Assembly: GCA_051861205.1 (NCBI GenBank)
Contig: JBHYDC010000004.1
Coordinates: forward strand, 62,001 to 126,000
Reading direction: 5' to 3'
Length of the DNA stretch: 64,000 nt
DNA from: JBHYDC01 sp051861205
GTDB taxonomy: Bacteria > Pseudomonadota > Alphaproteobacteria > Rhizobiales > Pleomorphomonadaceae
In this document: piece by piece, positions 42,015-50,514 of the stretch
Position numbering within the stretch: the first letter of the stretch is position 1
How the letters are laid out: each line of letters starts with the position of its first letter
Position numbers and translations under genes: made by a program
Notes under the pieces: model-generated
The model's database searches: none
What the model was told of the DNA's origin: nothing
Seen by the model: the letters and a program-made list of their open reading frames with translations, nothing else

Positions 42015-42497
42015 ATGCGCCGCTTGATCTTCGCCATTCTGATGATGCTAGCGGCTGGGCCGGCTTTCGCGGTTCAGCCGGACGAGAAGCTGGCCGATCC
42101 GGCGCTTGAAGCACGCGCGCGGGTGCTTTCGGCTGAATTGCGCTGCATGGTCTGCCAGAATCAGTCGATCGACGATTCCGATGCGCAGCTTGCCAAGGAT
42201 CTGCGCCTTCTGGTTCGCGAACGCCTGGTTGCCGGCGACAGCAACGACGAGGTGCTGGATTTCCTGGTGGCGCGTTACGGCGAGTTCGTGCTGTTGAAGC
42301 CGCGCCTCAACGGCGAGACGCTGGTGCTCTGGCTGGCCGCGCCGGGATTGGTGCTGATTGGCGGGATCGCCGCTTGGCTGGCGTGGCGCAGGCGCTCTCG
42401 CACAGGTGAAGCGGCGCTGGGTGCAAAGCTCGATGCGGATGAGGAGGCGGCGCTGCAATCCATGCTCGGCAGTGGCACGAGCAAGGCAAAGCGCTGA
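42015..42497 (+). CDS. ccmH: Cytochrome c maturation protein CcmH (CycL)
   Basis: Membrane-anchored thioredoxin-like reductant of apocytochrome c, 160 residues. It has a signal/anchor sequence (RRLIFAILMMLAAGPAFAVQ), then the LRCMVCQNQSIDDSDAQLAK motif containing the redox LRCxxC pair, DLRLLVRERLVAGDSNDEVL, and a C-terminal membrane helix (VLWLAAPGLVLIGGIAAWLA). ATG 42015 is chosen 13 bases after the ccmF stop. Last gene of the cluster; no hairpin terminator is seen in the 140 bases before degP. Confidence 0.95.
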   Translation: MRRLIFAILMMLAAGPAFAVQPDEKLADPALEARARVLSAELRCMVCQNQSIDDSDAQLAKDLRLLVRERLVAGDSNDEVLDFLVARYGEFVLLKPRLNGETLVLWLAAPGLVLIGGIAAWLAWRRRSRTGEAALGAKLDADEEAALQSMLGSGTSKAKR

Positions 42498-42636
42498 CAA
42501 ATCCGTGATTTAGGGCGTGGAAGGATTACCAAGATTTAATCCGTCCGTCACTTTCCTGAAAACCAACATACCCCATCTTGAGGTCATCGGATGAGCGGCC
42601 CTTACGCCGCTACCGAACGAAATCTTGATGGAGCTT

Positions 42637-44184
42637 ATGTCCATGTCGAACGAAACTAATACCAGCTCTCGCCGGTCGACCCGGCTGAAGGGCCTGCTTC
42701 TCGGTAGCGTCTTCGCGGTTGCCCTCGGCGGCATCGTAACCGGTGAGGCCACGTTCTTCAGCCATGACAGCGCCTATGCCCAGAACCTCTCGGCGCAGCC
42801 CGCACCGACGCAGATGGCACAGCCGTTTTCCTTCGCCGACGTGGTCGAGCGTGTTCAGCCCGCGGTCGTTTCCATCCGCGTGAAGGCCGACGAAGGCCAA
42901 GTCACATCGCAGCTCAACATTCCGGGGATGCCGAATATCCCTGAGGACAGCCCGCTCTACGACTTCTTCAAGCGCTTCGGGCAACAGCAGCAAGGCCCCG
43001 GCGGCAATGAGGGCGAACAGCGTCGGCAGTTTGCAATGGCGCAGGGTTCCGGCTTCTTCATCAGTGCCGACGGTTATGTTGTGACCAACAACCACGTGGT
43101 GGAGAACGCCTCGGAGGTTAAGGTGGTGACGACAGACGGTGCGGAATACACCGCCAAGGTGATCGGCACCGACCCCAAGACCGACCTTGCGCTGGTGAAG
43201 GTGGATGAGCGCGGCGACTTCCCGCATGTATCCTTTGCCAAGGCCGAGACCCGCGTGGGTGACTGGGTCGTGGCGGTGGGTAATCCTTTCGGCCTCGGCG
43301 GCACCGTAACGGCGGGCATCGTGTCGGCCCGTGGCCGTGACATCGGTGCTGGACCCTATGACGACTTCCTCCAAATCGATGCGCCGATCAATAAGGGCAA
43401 CTCTGGCGGCCCCGCCTTCAGCATCACCGGAGAGGTGATCGGCGTGAATACGGCGATCTACTCGCCGTCGGGCGGGTCGGTGGGCATCGGTTTTGCGATC
43501 CCTGCGCGGACAGCGGAAGCGGTGATCAACGATCTGAAGGACGACGGCAAGGTGGTGCGCGGCTGGCTGGGCGTGCAGATCCAGCCGGTGACCGAGGATA
43601 TCGCCGCTTCGATCGGGCTCGACAAGGCACGCGGCGCGCTGGTGACGGAACCGCAGGCGAATTCACCCGCAGTGAAGGCAGGCATCAAAGCGGGCGATAC
43701 CATTCTGGCCGTGAACGGCGAGAGCGTGGCAGATGCTCGGCAATTGGCGCGCAGGATCGCCGCCTATCCGCCTGATACGGCAGTGGACCTCTCGATTTGG
43801 CGGAACGGCCGCGAGGAGACCGTGAAAGTCGATCTCGGCACGCTGCCGGATGAGCAGAAGCTGGCGAGCACGGCGCCCGACAAGCCAGCTGATCCGGCGA
43901 TCGCGATGGAAGACCTTGGCCTGTCGCTCGCGCCCGCCTCAGCGGTGGGGGCCGGCGACGAAGGGGTGGTCGTGACGAAGCTCGACCCGGACGGCAAGGC
44001 GGCCGAGAAGGGCCTGCGCGAAGGCGACGTGATCTTGGACGTTGCGGGCAAAGCGGTTTCGTCGCCTGTGGACGTGGCAAACGGCATTCGCACCGCGCAG
44101 GAAGATGGCCGCAAGGCGGTGCTGATGCGGGTGAAGACCGGCGATCAGGTGCGCTTCCTGGCGCTTTCGATCGACAAGGCCTGA
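42637..44184 (+). CDS. degP: DegP/HtrA-family periplasmic serine protease
   Basis: Do-type periplasmic protease/chaperone, 515 residues. An export signal (LKGLLLGSVFAVALGGIVTG) is followed by the trypsin-like domain with catalytic His153 (VVTNNHVVEN), Asp183 (KTDLALVKVD) and Ser256 (NKGNSGGPAF), counted from this start. Two PDZ domains follow, the first around GWLGVQIQPVTEDIAASIGL and the second around VVVTKLDPDGKAAEKGLREG. It degrades or refolds misfolded envelope proteins. ATGs at 42628 and 42643 are alternatives; GGAG at 42630 favours 42637 or 42643. It lies after ccmH and before a two-component pair, a common rhizobial order. Confidence 0.94.
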   Translation: MSMSNETNTSSRRSTRLKGLLLGSVFAVALGGIVTGEATFFSHDSAYAQNLSAQPAPTQMAQPFSFADVVERVQPAVVSIRVKADEGQVTSQLNIPGMPNIPEDSPLYDFFKRFGQQQQGPGGNEGEQRRQFAMAQGSGFFISADGYVVTNNHVVENASEVKVVTTDGAEYTAKVIGTDPKTDLALVKVDERGDFPHVSFAKAETRVGDWVVAVGNPFGLGGTVTAGIVSARGRDIGAGPYDDFLQIDAPINKGNSGGPAFSITGEVIGVNTAIYSPSGGSVGIGFAIPARTAEAVINDLKDDGKVVRGWLGVQIQPVTEDIAASIGLDKARGALVTEPQANSPAVKAGIKAGDTILAVNGESVADARQLARRIAAYPPDTAVDLSIWRNGREETVKVDLGTLPDEQKLASTAPDKPADPAIAMEDLGLSLAPASAVGAGDEGVVVTKLDPDGKAAEKGLREGDVILDVAGKAVSSPVDVANGIRTAQEDGRKAVLMRVKTGDQVRFLALSIDKA

Positions 44185-44210
44185 TCCTTTGCAACCGGAA
44201 TAGCCAAGCG

Positions 44211-44247
44211 AGCGGCGGACAGGGAAGCTTGTCCGCCGCTTTTTTTG
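44211..44247 (+). terminator. Rho-independent terminator after degP
   Basis: Perfect 11-bp stem AGCGGCGGACA / TGTCCGCCGCT with an eight-base loop and a run of eight T (44240-44247), 26 bases after the degP stop. It separates degP from the two-component genes. Confidence 0.93.
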
Positions 44248-44292
44248 TTGCGGTTTTCAAGCATCATAGGTTCACATCCAAGGACACACCGG

Positions 44293-44985
44293 ATGTCGTC
44301 AACTGCCATGCGCGTACTCGTGATCGAAGACGATAAGGAAGCGGCCGCCTATCTGATCAAGGCGCTGAAGGAGGCTGGCCATGCCGTCGATCACGCGGCG
44401 GAGGGCGAGGCCGGCGCGCTTATGGCGGAAGGCGGCGGCTACGACGTTATGGTGGTGGACCGCATGCTGCCCCGCCGCGACGGCCTTTCGATCGTGGAAG
44501 AGATGCGGCGGCGCCAAGACCGGACCCCGGTTCTGATCCTCTCCGCACTCGGGCAGGTGGACGACCGGGTGAAAGGGCTGCGGGCGGGCGGCGACGATTA
44601 TCTGACCAAGCCCTATGCCTTTTCCGAACTGCTTGCGCGCGTGGAGGCGCTGGCGCGGCGAAACCGGCCGAGCGACGTGGAAACAGTGTACCGGGTGGGC
44701 GATCTGACGCTGGACCGGCTGTCGCATACGGTGGCGCGGGCCGGGAACGAGCTTGTGCTACAGGCGCGCGAGTTCCGGTTGCTGGAATATATGATGCGGC
44801 ATGCCGGGCAGGTGGTGACGCGCACGATGCTTCTGGAAAACGTGTGGGATTATCACTTTGATCCGCAGACGAATGTGATCGATGTGCATGTGTCGCGGCT
44901 GCGCGGGAAGATCGATAAGGGGTTCGACAAGCCGCTGCTCCACACGGTGCGCGGTGCGGGGTATATGATCCGTGACGGCGGTTGA
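44293..44985 (+). CDS. OmpR-family response regulator
   Basis: Response regulator of 230 residues. Receiver domain starts MRVLIVEDD-like (MRVLVIEDDKEAAAYLIKAL), with phospho-acceptor Asp in DVMVVDRMLPRRDG and Lys in GDDYLTKPYAFSELLARVEA. The winged-helix output domain has LVLQAREFRLLEYMMRHAGQ and TNVIDVHVSRLRGKIDKG. It is followed by its kinase gene after 36 bases. It lies between degP and glnE, the order seen in several rhizobial genomes, but I cannot name its regulon. ATG 44308 is a possible shorter start. Confidence 0.93.
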   Translation: MSSTAMRVLVIEDDKEAAAYLIKALKEAGHAVDHAAEGEAGALMAEGGGYDVMVVDRMLPRRDGLSIVEEMRRRQDRTPVLILSALGQVDDRVKGLRAGGDDYLTKPYAFSELLARVEALARRNRPSDVETVYRVGDLTLDRLSHTVARAGNELVLQAREFRLLEYMMRHAGQVVTRTMLLENVWDYHFDPQTNVIDVHVSRLRGKIDKGFDKPLLHTVRGAGYMIRDGG

Positions 44986-45021
44986 GGCGCGGATGCAGAA
45001 CAGGGGGGCCGGGGCGAAACG

Positions 45022-46455
45022 ATGACGGCGCTCGGGCGGCTGGTCCGCACCACGGCCTTCAAGCTGGCGTTTGTTTATCTCGTGGTGTTTTCCGCGCTGA
45101 CGCTGTTTTTGATCGCTTACATTTCCAACAACACCGCGACGCTGCTGGACCGCCAATTGGAGGCGACGATCGCGTCTGAGATCGGCTCGTTGGCAGAACA
45201 ATACCGGCGCGGCGGGATCCGGCAGCTCGTGAGTTCGGTGGAACTCAGGAGCCGCAGGCCGAGCGCGAGCCTCTATCTCGTGGCGGACTTCTCTGGCCGA
45301 ACGATCGTGGGCAATGTGGCGGATCTGCCGCTGGCCGTGCTGAACCTGCCGGACGGCGAACCGATACCGGTGACATACCAGCGACTTGACGGGGATGTCT
45401 CACGCCAGTTCGAGGCGGTGGTGCGCGTGTTCGCGCTGCCGGGAGGATTCCGGCTGCTAGTCGGCCGCGACGTGGCGGAGCGGCGGGATTTCCAGGTGGT
45501 GATCCGCGATGCGTTCCGCTTCGCGATCGTCGTCATGGTGCTGATGGGGTTCGCGACGTGGTTTTTCGTGAGCCGATCCGTGCTGAAGCGCGTTGAGAAC
45601 ATGGCGGCTGCCTCGCGGCAGATCATGTCCGGCGATCTCAAGCGGCGGCTGGATGTGACAGGTTCAATGGACGAGTTCGACAATCTCGCGACAAGCCTCA
45701 ACCTGATGCTGAACCGCATTGAGGCGCTTATGACAGGGCTCAAGGAAGTTTCCGACGACATCGCGCATGACCTGAAGACGCCTCTCACGCGGCTGCGCAA
45801 CCGGCTGGAGACGACGCTGCGAGAGGCGGAGGGCGAGAGCGCTTATCGTGGCGCGATCGAGGAGTCGATCGGGGAGGCTGATCAGCTTATCCAGGTGTTC
45901 GACGCGCTGCTGCGGATCGCGCGGCTGGAAGCGGGGGCATCGGGCGAGGCCTTCGAGGCGTTGGACGCGGGCGAGATTTTGAGCGAGGTGGCCGAGCTTT
46001 ATGAGCCGGTGGTGGAGGAAGCCGGCGGAAGGCTGGTGGTGGACATCGCGCGGCCGCTTTGGGTGCGCGGCAATCGCACGTTGATCAGCCAAGCGCTGAC
46101 CAACCTGATCGACAATGCGATCAAATACGGTGTACCGCCGGAAAACGCGGATGCGGCGGGGATGACGATCCGTTTGTCGGGTGCGCTGGTGAACGGGGAT
46201 GTGCGAATCGAGGTTTTGGACAATGGACCGGGCATTGCGGAGGCGGACCGGGCGCGCGCCCAGGAACGCTTCGTGCGGCTTGAAACGAGCCGGACGCGAC
46301 CGGGATCCGGACTTGGGCTCAGTCTGGTCGGCGCGGTGGCGCGGCTTCACGGTGGGCGGATCGAACTTGGGAGCGCGGAGCCGGGACTGCGCGTGTCGTT
46401 GATCCTGCCCGTGGACAAAGGTGCGAAGGAGGAGCCGCATGGGAGCCTCGGGTGA
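45022..46455 (+). CDS. Sensor histidine kinase paired with the OmpR-type regulator
   Basis: Membrane sensor kinase of 477 residues: first membrane helix about residues 9-32 (KLAFVYLVVFSALTLFLIAY), a periplasmic sensor region of roughly 130 residues, second helix about 167-188 (RFAIVVMVLMGFATWFFVSR), HAMP, phospho-acceptor His in SDDIAHDLKTPLTRLRNRLE and an ATPase domain with QALTNLIDNAIKYGV, EVLDNGPGIAEAD and GSGLGLSLVGAVARLHGG. GGGGCG lies before the ATG. Its last 17 bases overlap the start of glnE, so kinase and glnE are probably on one transcript. Signal unknown. Confidence 0.93.
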   Translation: MTALGRLVRTTAFKLAFVYLVVFSALTLFLIAYISNNTATLLDRQLEATIASEIGSLAEQYRRGGIRQLVSSVELRSRRPSASLYLVADFSGRTIVGNVADLPLAVLNLPDGEPIPVTYQRLDGDVSRQFEAVVRVFALPGGFRLLVGRDVAERRDFQVVIRDAFRFAIVVMVLMGFATWFFVSRSVLKRVENMAAASRQIMSGDLKRRLDVTGSMDEFDNLATSLNLMLNRIEALMTGLKEVSDDIAHDLKTPLTRLRNRLETTLREAEGESAYRGAIEESIGEADQLIQVFDALLRIARLEAGASGEAFEALDAGEILSEVAELYEPVVEEAGGRLVVDIARPLWVRGNRTLISQALTNLIDNAIKYGVPPENADAAGMTIRLSGALVNGDVRIEVLDNGPGIAEADRARAQERFVRLETSRTRPGSGLGLSLVGAVARLHGGRIELGSAEPGLRVSLILPVDKGAKEEPHGSLG

Positions 46456-49399
46456 CGATGCCGGGGTGGCGGCTCTCGGACGCCGGATCGCGCTGATCCC
46501 GAAGGCGGGTCCGGCTCTGGCGCGCTGCGAGGACGATTTGAGGGATTGTCTGGCGGGCGACGAGGGCGGGCAGCTTGCGGCGGTGTTCGCTGCGATGCCG
46601 CAGGCGCGGGAGCTGGTGCTGGCGGTGGGGTCCGACAGTCCGTATCTGCGGGATCTCGCGTTTCGCCGGCCCGAACGGCTGGCGCGGGTGCTTTCGGCGG
46701 ATCCGGAGGCGCATGTCGCGGCATTGGCGGCTTCGCTGGACGGGGTTCATCCAGACGAAGCGGGCGTGATGCGGGCGGTGCGGCTGGTCAAGCAAGAGGC
46801 GGCGCTGTTGATCGCGCTCGCCGATCTGGGCGGGGTCTGGGACGTGCCCGACGTAACCCGCGCTCTGACCGAGGTGGCCGACGCCTGTGCGGGGGCGGCG
46901 GTGCGATTTTTGCTGGCGGAGGCGCACCGGGCGGGCAAGCTGACCCTGCCGGAGCCGGACCGGCCGGATGTGGGCTGCGGGTGGATATTGCTCGCGATGG
47001 GAAAGCACGGGGCGGGAGAGCTGAACTATTCCTCCGACATCGACCTCATCGTGCTGTTCGACCGCGAAGGGGTGCCGGCCCCGGCGGACGCGGATCTCTC
47101 GACGTTTTTCGTGCGGCTGACGCGGCGCTTCGTGAAAATCCTTCAGGAACGGACGGCCGACGGTTACGCCTTCCGCGTGGACTTGCGGCTGCGTCCTGAT
47201 CCCGGCGCGACGGCGGTGGCGATTTCGGTGCTGGCGGCGCTGCAGTATTACGAGAGCATGGGCCAGAACTGGGAACGCGCCGCGATGATCAAGTCGCGCC
47301 CCTGCGCCGGCGATGTACCAGCGGGCGAGCGGTTCTTGAAGGAACTGCGGCCGTATATCTGGCGCAAGTATCTCGACTATGCCGCGATCCGCGACATCCA
47401 TTCCATCAAGCGTCAGATCCATGCGCATAAGGGCCATGGCAAGGTGGCGGTGGCGGGGCACAATGTGAAGCTCGGGCGTGGGGGCATCCGCGAGATCGAG
47501 TTTTTCGTGCAGACGCAGCAACTGATCGCCGGCGGGCGGAACCCCGACCTGCGCGGGCGCGGAACGCTGGCCATGCTGGATGCGCTGGTGGCGCAAGGGT
47601 GGCTGGAAGCCCGCGTGCGCGACGACCTTGCTGCGGCCTACCAGTTTTTGCGCAAGGTCGAGCATCGCATCCAAATGGTGGCCGACGAACAGAGCCACAC
47701 GCTGCCCGAAACGCCAGAGGGGCTGGACCGGATCGGGCGGATGATGGGGTTTGCTGACGGGGTGGAATTCGGCGCGGCGCTGACCGCGCGGCTGACCCGT
47801 GTGAGCCAGCATTACGCCGACCTCTTCGAGGAGGAGGCGGACCTTTCCGGCGGCATGGGCAGCATGTCGTTCACCGGGGATGACGACGATCCGGAGACGA
47901 TCGCGACTCTGAGCGCACTTGGATACGCAAAGCCCGAAGAGGTGACGCGGGCGGTGCGAGCTTGGCATTTCAGCCGCTATCCAGCGACACGCTCGACCCG
48001 CGCGCGCGAAATCCTGACTGAATTGACGCCGCGCCTGCTTGCGGCCTTCGCCGAGACGGACGCGGCCGATCAGGCATTCATCGCCTTCGACGCCATGCTG
48101 CGGCGGCTGCCAGCAGGGGTGCAGTTGTTCTCGCTGCTGGCGAAGAATACGGCGCTGCTCTCGCTGCTGTCGACGATTCTGGGGGCCGCACCCCGTCTCG
48201 CCGATATCGTGGCGAGACGGCCTCACGCGGTGGATGCGGTGCTGGAGCCGGCGTTTTTCGGGGCGATACCCACGCGCGAAGACCTGACGCGGCTGCTGGA
48301 CTCAACGCTGGGCGAGGCGCGGGCCTATGAGGAGGCGCTCGACCGGGCCCGCATTTTCGGTCAGGAGCAGATGTTCCTGATCGGCGTGCGGGTGCTGTCT
48401 GGAACGCTTTCGGCGCGGCAAGCGGGGGCGGCCTTCGCGGCCTTGGCGGACGTGCTGCTAGCGGCGCTGCTGGATGCCACGATCGCCGAACTCGAACGCG
48501 CCCACGGGCGGGTGCCGGGCGGACGGGTGGCGCTGGTGGCGATGGGGAAGCTTGGCGGGCGGGAGATGACCGCGGCCTCCGACCTCGATCTCATATTGCT
48601 CTACGATCACGATCCGGCTGCCGACATGTCCGACGGTAAGCGACCCTTGTCGCCGACGCAGTATTTCGCCCGGCTGACGCAGCGGCTAGTGACGGCGCTG
48701 TCGGCGCCGACCGCCGAGGGCAAGCTCTACGAGGTGGATTTCCGGCTCCGGCCGTCCGGCAATGCGGGGCCGCTGGCGACGCACGTCGAAGCCTTTGCGC
48801 GCTATCAGCGCGGCGAGGCCTGGACGTGGGAGCATATGGCGCTGACACGCGCGCGGGTGGTGACGAGCACCGGCGGGCTCGGCGAGACGGTGGATGCGGT
48901 GACGCGCGAGGTGATTTCGCGCCGACGCGAGCCGGCCAAGGTCTTCGCGGATGTGGCGGACATGCGGGCGCGGATCGAGGCGGAGAAGGGATCGCGCGAC
49001 CCCTGGGACATGAAGGTGGCGCCGGGCGGGCTGATCGACGTGGAGTTCATCGCGCAGGCGCTGCAACTGGTGCACGCTGCGGACCATCCGGAAATCATAT
49101 CCACCACGACGCGGGCCGTGCTGGCGGCTGCTGGCGAGGCCGGGCTGATCGAGCAGGGCGACGCGGAGGTGGTTCTGTCCGCGAGCCGGCTTTACGATGA
49201 CCTCACGCAGGTTCTGCGGCTATCGATCCAGGGCGTATTCAAGCCGGGGGACGCGCCGAGAGGGTTCATCGATCTCGTCACACAGGCCGCGGGGATGCCG
49301 ACCATCGACACCCTCGAAGCGCATCTGCGGGAAACCGAAGCCGAGGTCCGCGCTACCTTCCAGCGACTGATCGGGACGGTAGAGCGGACCAGCAGCTGA
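46439..49399 (+). CDS. glnE: Glutamine synthetase adenylyltransferase/adenylyl-removing enzyme
   Basis: Bifunctional regulator of glutamine synthetase activity, 986 residues. Two nucleotidyltransferase domains are visible: the N-terminal adenylyl-removing one with LLAMGKHGAGELNYSSDIDL (about residue 185) and the C-terminal adenylyltransferase one with GKLGGREMTAASDLDLILLY (about residue 702). Between and after them are helical regions such as DYAAIRDIHSIKRQIHAHKG and KVAPGGLIDVEFIAQALQLV. AAGGAGG seven bases before ATG 46439 fixes the start inside the end of the kinase gene. In response to PII protein and glutamine it switches glutamine synthetase off or on. Confidence 0.96.
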   Translation: MGASGDDAGVAALGRRIALIPKAGPALARCEDDLRDCLAGDEGGQLAAVFAAMPQARELVLAVGSDSPYLRDLAFRRPERLARVLSADPEAHVAALAASLDGVHPDEAGVMRAVRLVKQEAALLIALADLGGVWDVPDVTRALTEVADACAGAAVRFLLAEAHRAGKLTLPEPDRPDVGCGWILLAMGKHGAGELNYSSDIDLIVLFDREGVPAPADADLSTFFVRLTRRFVKILQERTADGYAFRVDLRLRPDPGATAVAISVLAALQYYESMGQNWERAAMIKSRPCAGDVPAGERFLKELRPYIWRKYLDYAAIRDIHSIKRQIHAHKGHGKVAVAGHNVKLGRGGIREIEFFVQTQQLIAGGRNPDLRGRGTLAMLDALVAQGWLEARVRDDLAAAYQFLRKVEHRIQMVADEQSHTLPETPEGLDRIGRMMGFADGVEFGAALTARLTRVSQHYADLFEEEADLSGGMGSMSFTGDDDDPETIATLSALGYAKPEEVTRAVRAWHFSRYPATRSTRAREILTELTPRLLAAFAETDAADQAFIAFDAMLRRLPAGVQLFSLLAKNTALLSLLSTILGAAPRLADIVARRPHAVDAVLEPAFFGAIPTREDLTRLLDSTLGEARAYEEALDRARIFGQEQMFLIGVRVLSGTLSARQAGAAFAALADVLLAALLDATIAELERAHGRVPGGRVALVAMGKLGGREMTAASDLDLILLYDHDPAADMSDGKRPLSPTQYFARLTQRLVTALSAPTAEGKLYEVDFRLRPSGNAGPLATHVEAFARYQRGEAWTWEHMALTRARVVTSTGGLGETVDAVTREVISRRREPAKVFADVADMRARIEAEKGSRDPWDMKVAPGGLIDVEFIAQALQLVHAADHPEIISTTTRAVLAAAGEAGLIEQGDAEVVLSASRLYDDLTQVLRLSIQGVFKPGDAPRGFIDLVTQAAGMPTIDTLEAHLRETEAEVRATFQRLIGTVERTSS

Positions 49400-49948
49400 T
49401 CAACTCAGCCGCTTTTTCAAGGCGCGTCCGATCATTTCGCCGATGGCGAGGCCCCGATCGCGGGAGCTGCTGCCGTAAGAGCGGGCCGGGCGGTTGTCAT
49501 ACGGGCGGTCGTCGTCATTGTCATACCCATCGTCGAAGGAGCGGCGCGGGCGTTCGTCATAGCGATCGTCATCGTAGGAGCGGCGATCGTTGTAGGAGCG
49601 CCCGTCGCTGGGGCGGCCGAAGCCGCCGCCGGTGAAGCGACCCGTGAATTGCTTGCCCGGCAGTTTCAGTCCTTTGCCGCGCGAGGCAAGGGCATAACCC
49701 ACGCCGCCGAGAACGGCGATAACGAGCGCGCCGAGCGCCCAGACGATCACCGCCAGCATGCCGCTGATGCCGGCCAGCCATCCGAGCGAGTCGGAAGTGA
49801 GCACCACCCATTCCGGCGGGATCGGCAAGATGTCCGCATTGGTCGAGGCTGCCGATCCGGCGAAGGCCACGAAGGCGTGCGCGATCCAGACAAAAAGCGT
49901 CCAGATGCCGAGTATGGCGAAAGTCGCGATGGCGATAAGCGCTTTCAT
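49400..49948 (-). CDS. Two-helix membrane protein with a long disordered charged tail
   Basis: Protein of 182 residues not assigned to a family. Two membrane helices (ALIAIATFAILGIWTLFVWI near the start and GMLAVIVWALGALVIAVLGG around residue 75) are followed from about residue 105 by a low-complexity tail rich in Arg, Asp, Tyr, Ser and Gly, with repeated RSYxD / RxYDxR elements (GRSYNDRRSYDDDRYDERPR). It ends in a short helical segment (AIGEMIGRALKKRLS). The start overlaps the DUF4112 stop by four bases and has GAGGG upstream. Convergent with glnE, one base apart. Probably an envelope protein; function unknown. Confidence 0.75.
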   Translation of the reverse strand: MKALIAIATFAILGIWTLFVWIAHAFVAFAGSAASTNADILPIPPEWVVLTSDSLGWLAGISGMLAVIVWALGALVIAVLGGVGYALASRGKGLKLPGKQFTGRFTGGGFGRPSDGRSYNDRRSYDDDRYDERPRRSFDDGYDNDDDRPYDNRPARSYGSSSRDRGLAIGEMIGRALKKRLS

Positions 49949-50382
49949 GACGGATACCCTCTGTTGATCGGCCGCGCGCGATGGGACCTGAGGTCCGCGA
50001 TGTGCGCACGCAAAATGCCGAGATTTCGCATGTTGGCCTTGAAGGCCACGTCGAATATGTCGCCGACGATCGGCACGCTGCCGACGACAGCGTCGACCGC
50101 GACATTGCCGATCATCTTGGCCATCAGCCGATCGGGCACGCCGAGGCGGTTAGCTTCAAAAATGAGATAACCGGAGAGGCCGAGGGCGGCGATATCGCCG
50201 ACGCCTGGAATGAAACCGATCAGCGAATCCGCGCCGAACCGGATCGGTGTGCCCGGAATGCGGAAGGCAACGTCCATCACACGCGCATAACGCTCAAGCC
50301 GTCGTTCGATCGCGTCGATGTCCAGGCTCTCGGCTTCACGAGGGCCGATTGCCGAAGGGGGAAGGATTTCGATGGAAGCCAT
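49945..50382 (-). CDS. DUF4112 domain-containing membrane-associated protein
   Basis: DUF4112 protein of 145 residues: ERRLERYARVMDVAFRIPGT, PIRFGADSLIGFIPGVGDIA with ALGLSGYLIFEANRLGVPDR, and GSVPIVGDIFDVAFKANMRN. The two paired IPGVGD / VPIVGD turns are the family signature and suggest two membrane hairpins. A GGGAGG ribosome site lies before the ATG. Overlaps the next gene by ATGA, so both are made together. Function unknown. Confidence 0.9.
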   Translation of the reverse strand: MASIEILPPSAIGPREAESLDIDAIERRLERYARVMDVAFRIPGTPIRFGADSLIGFIPGVGDIAALGLSGYLIFEANRLGVPDRLMAKMIGNVAVDAVVGSVPIVGDIFDVAFKANMRNLGILRAHIADLRSHRARPINRGYPS

Positions 50383-50514
50383 AGGGTCCTCCCAAGAGCG
50401 GCATTGCCGCTGGTGGAAGGGTCCGACATCGCAGACTTTCAGCGCTGCCAGAGGGGCCCGGACCCGATAACCCTCAAATCGTATGGCCCTTGCGAATTTT
50501 CAAGGGCAATTCGG

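Noticed and set aside
42498..42636. EcfG-type stress promoter (GGAAC-N16-CGTT) upstream of degP
   Set aside because: Only a GGAAG-like sequence was found and the downstream element does not match at proper spacing.
46319..48226. Minus-strand ORF of 635 codons opposite glnE
   Set aside because: Antisense shadow; no ribosome site or motif, and Arg/His/Gln-rich composition.
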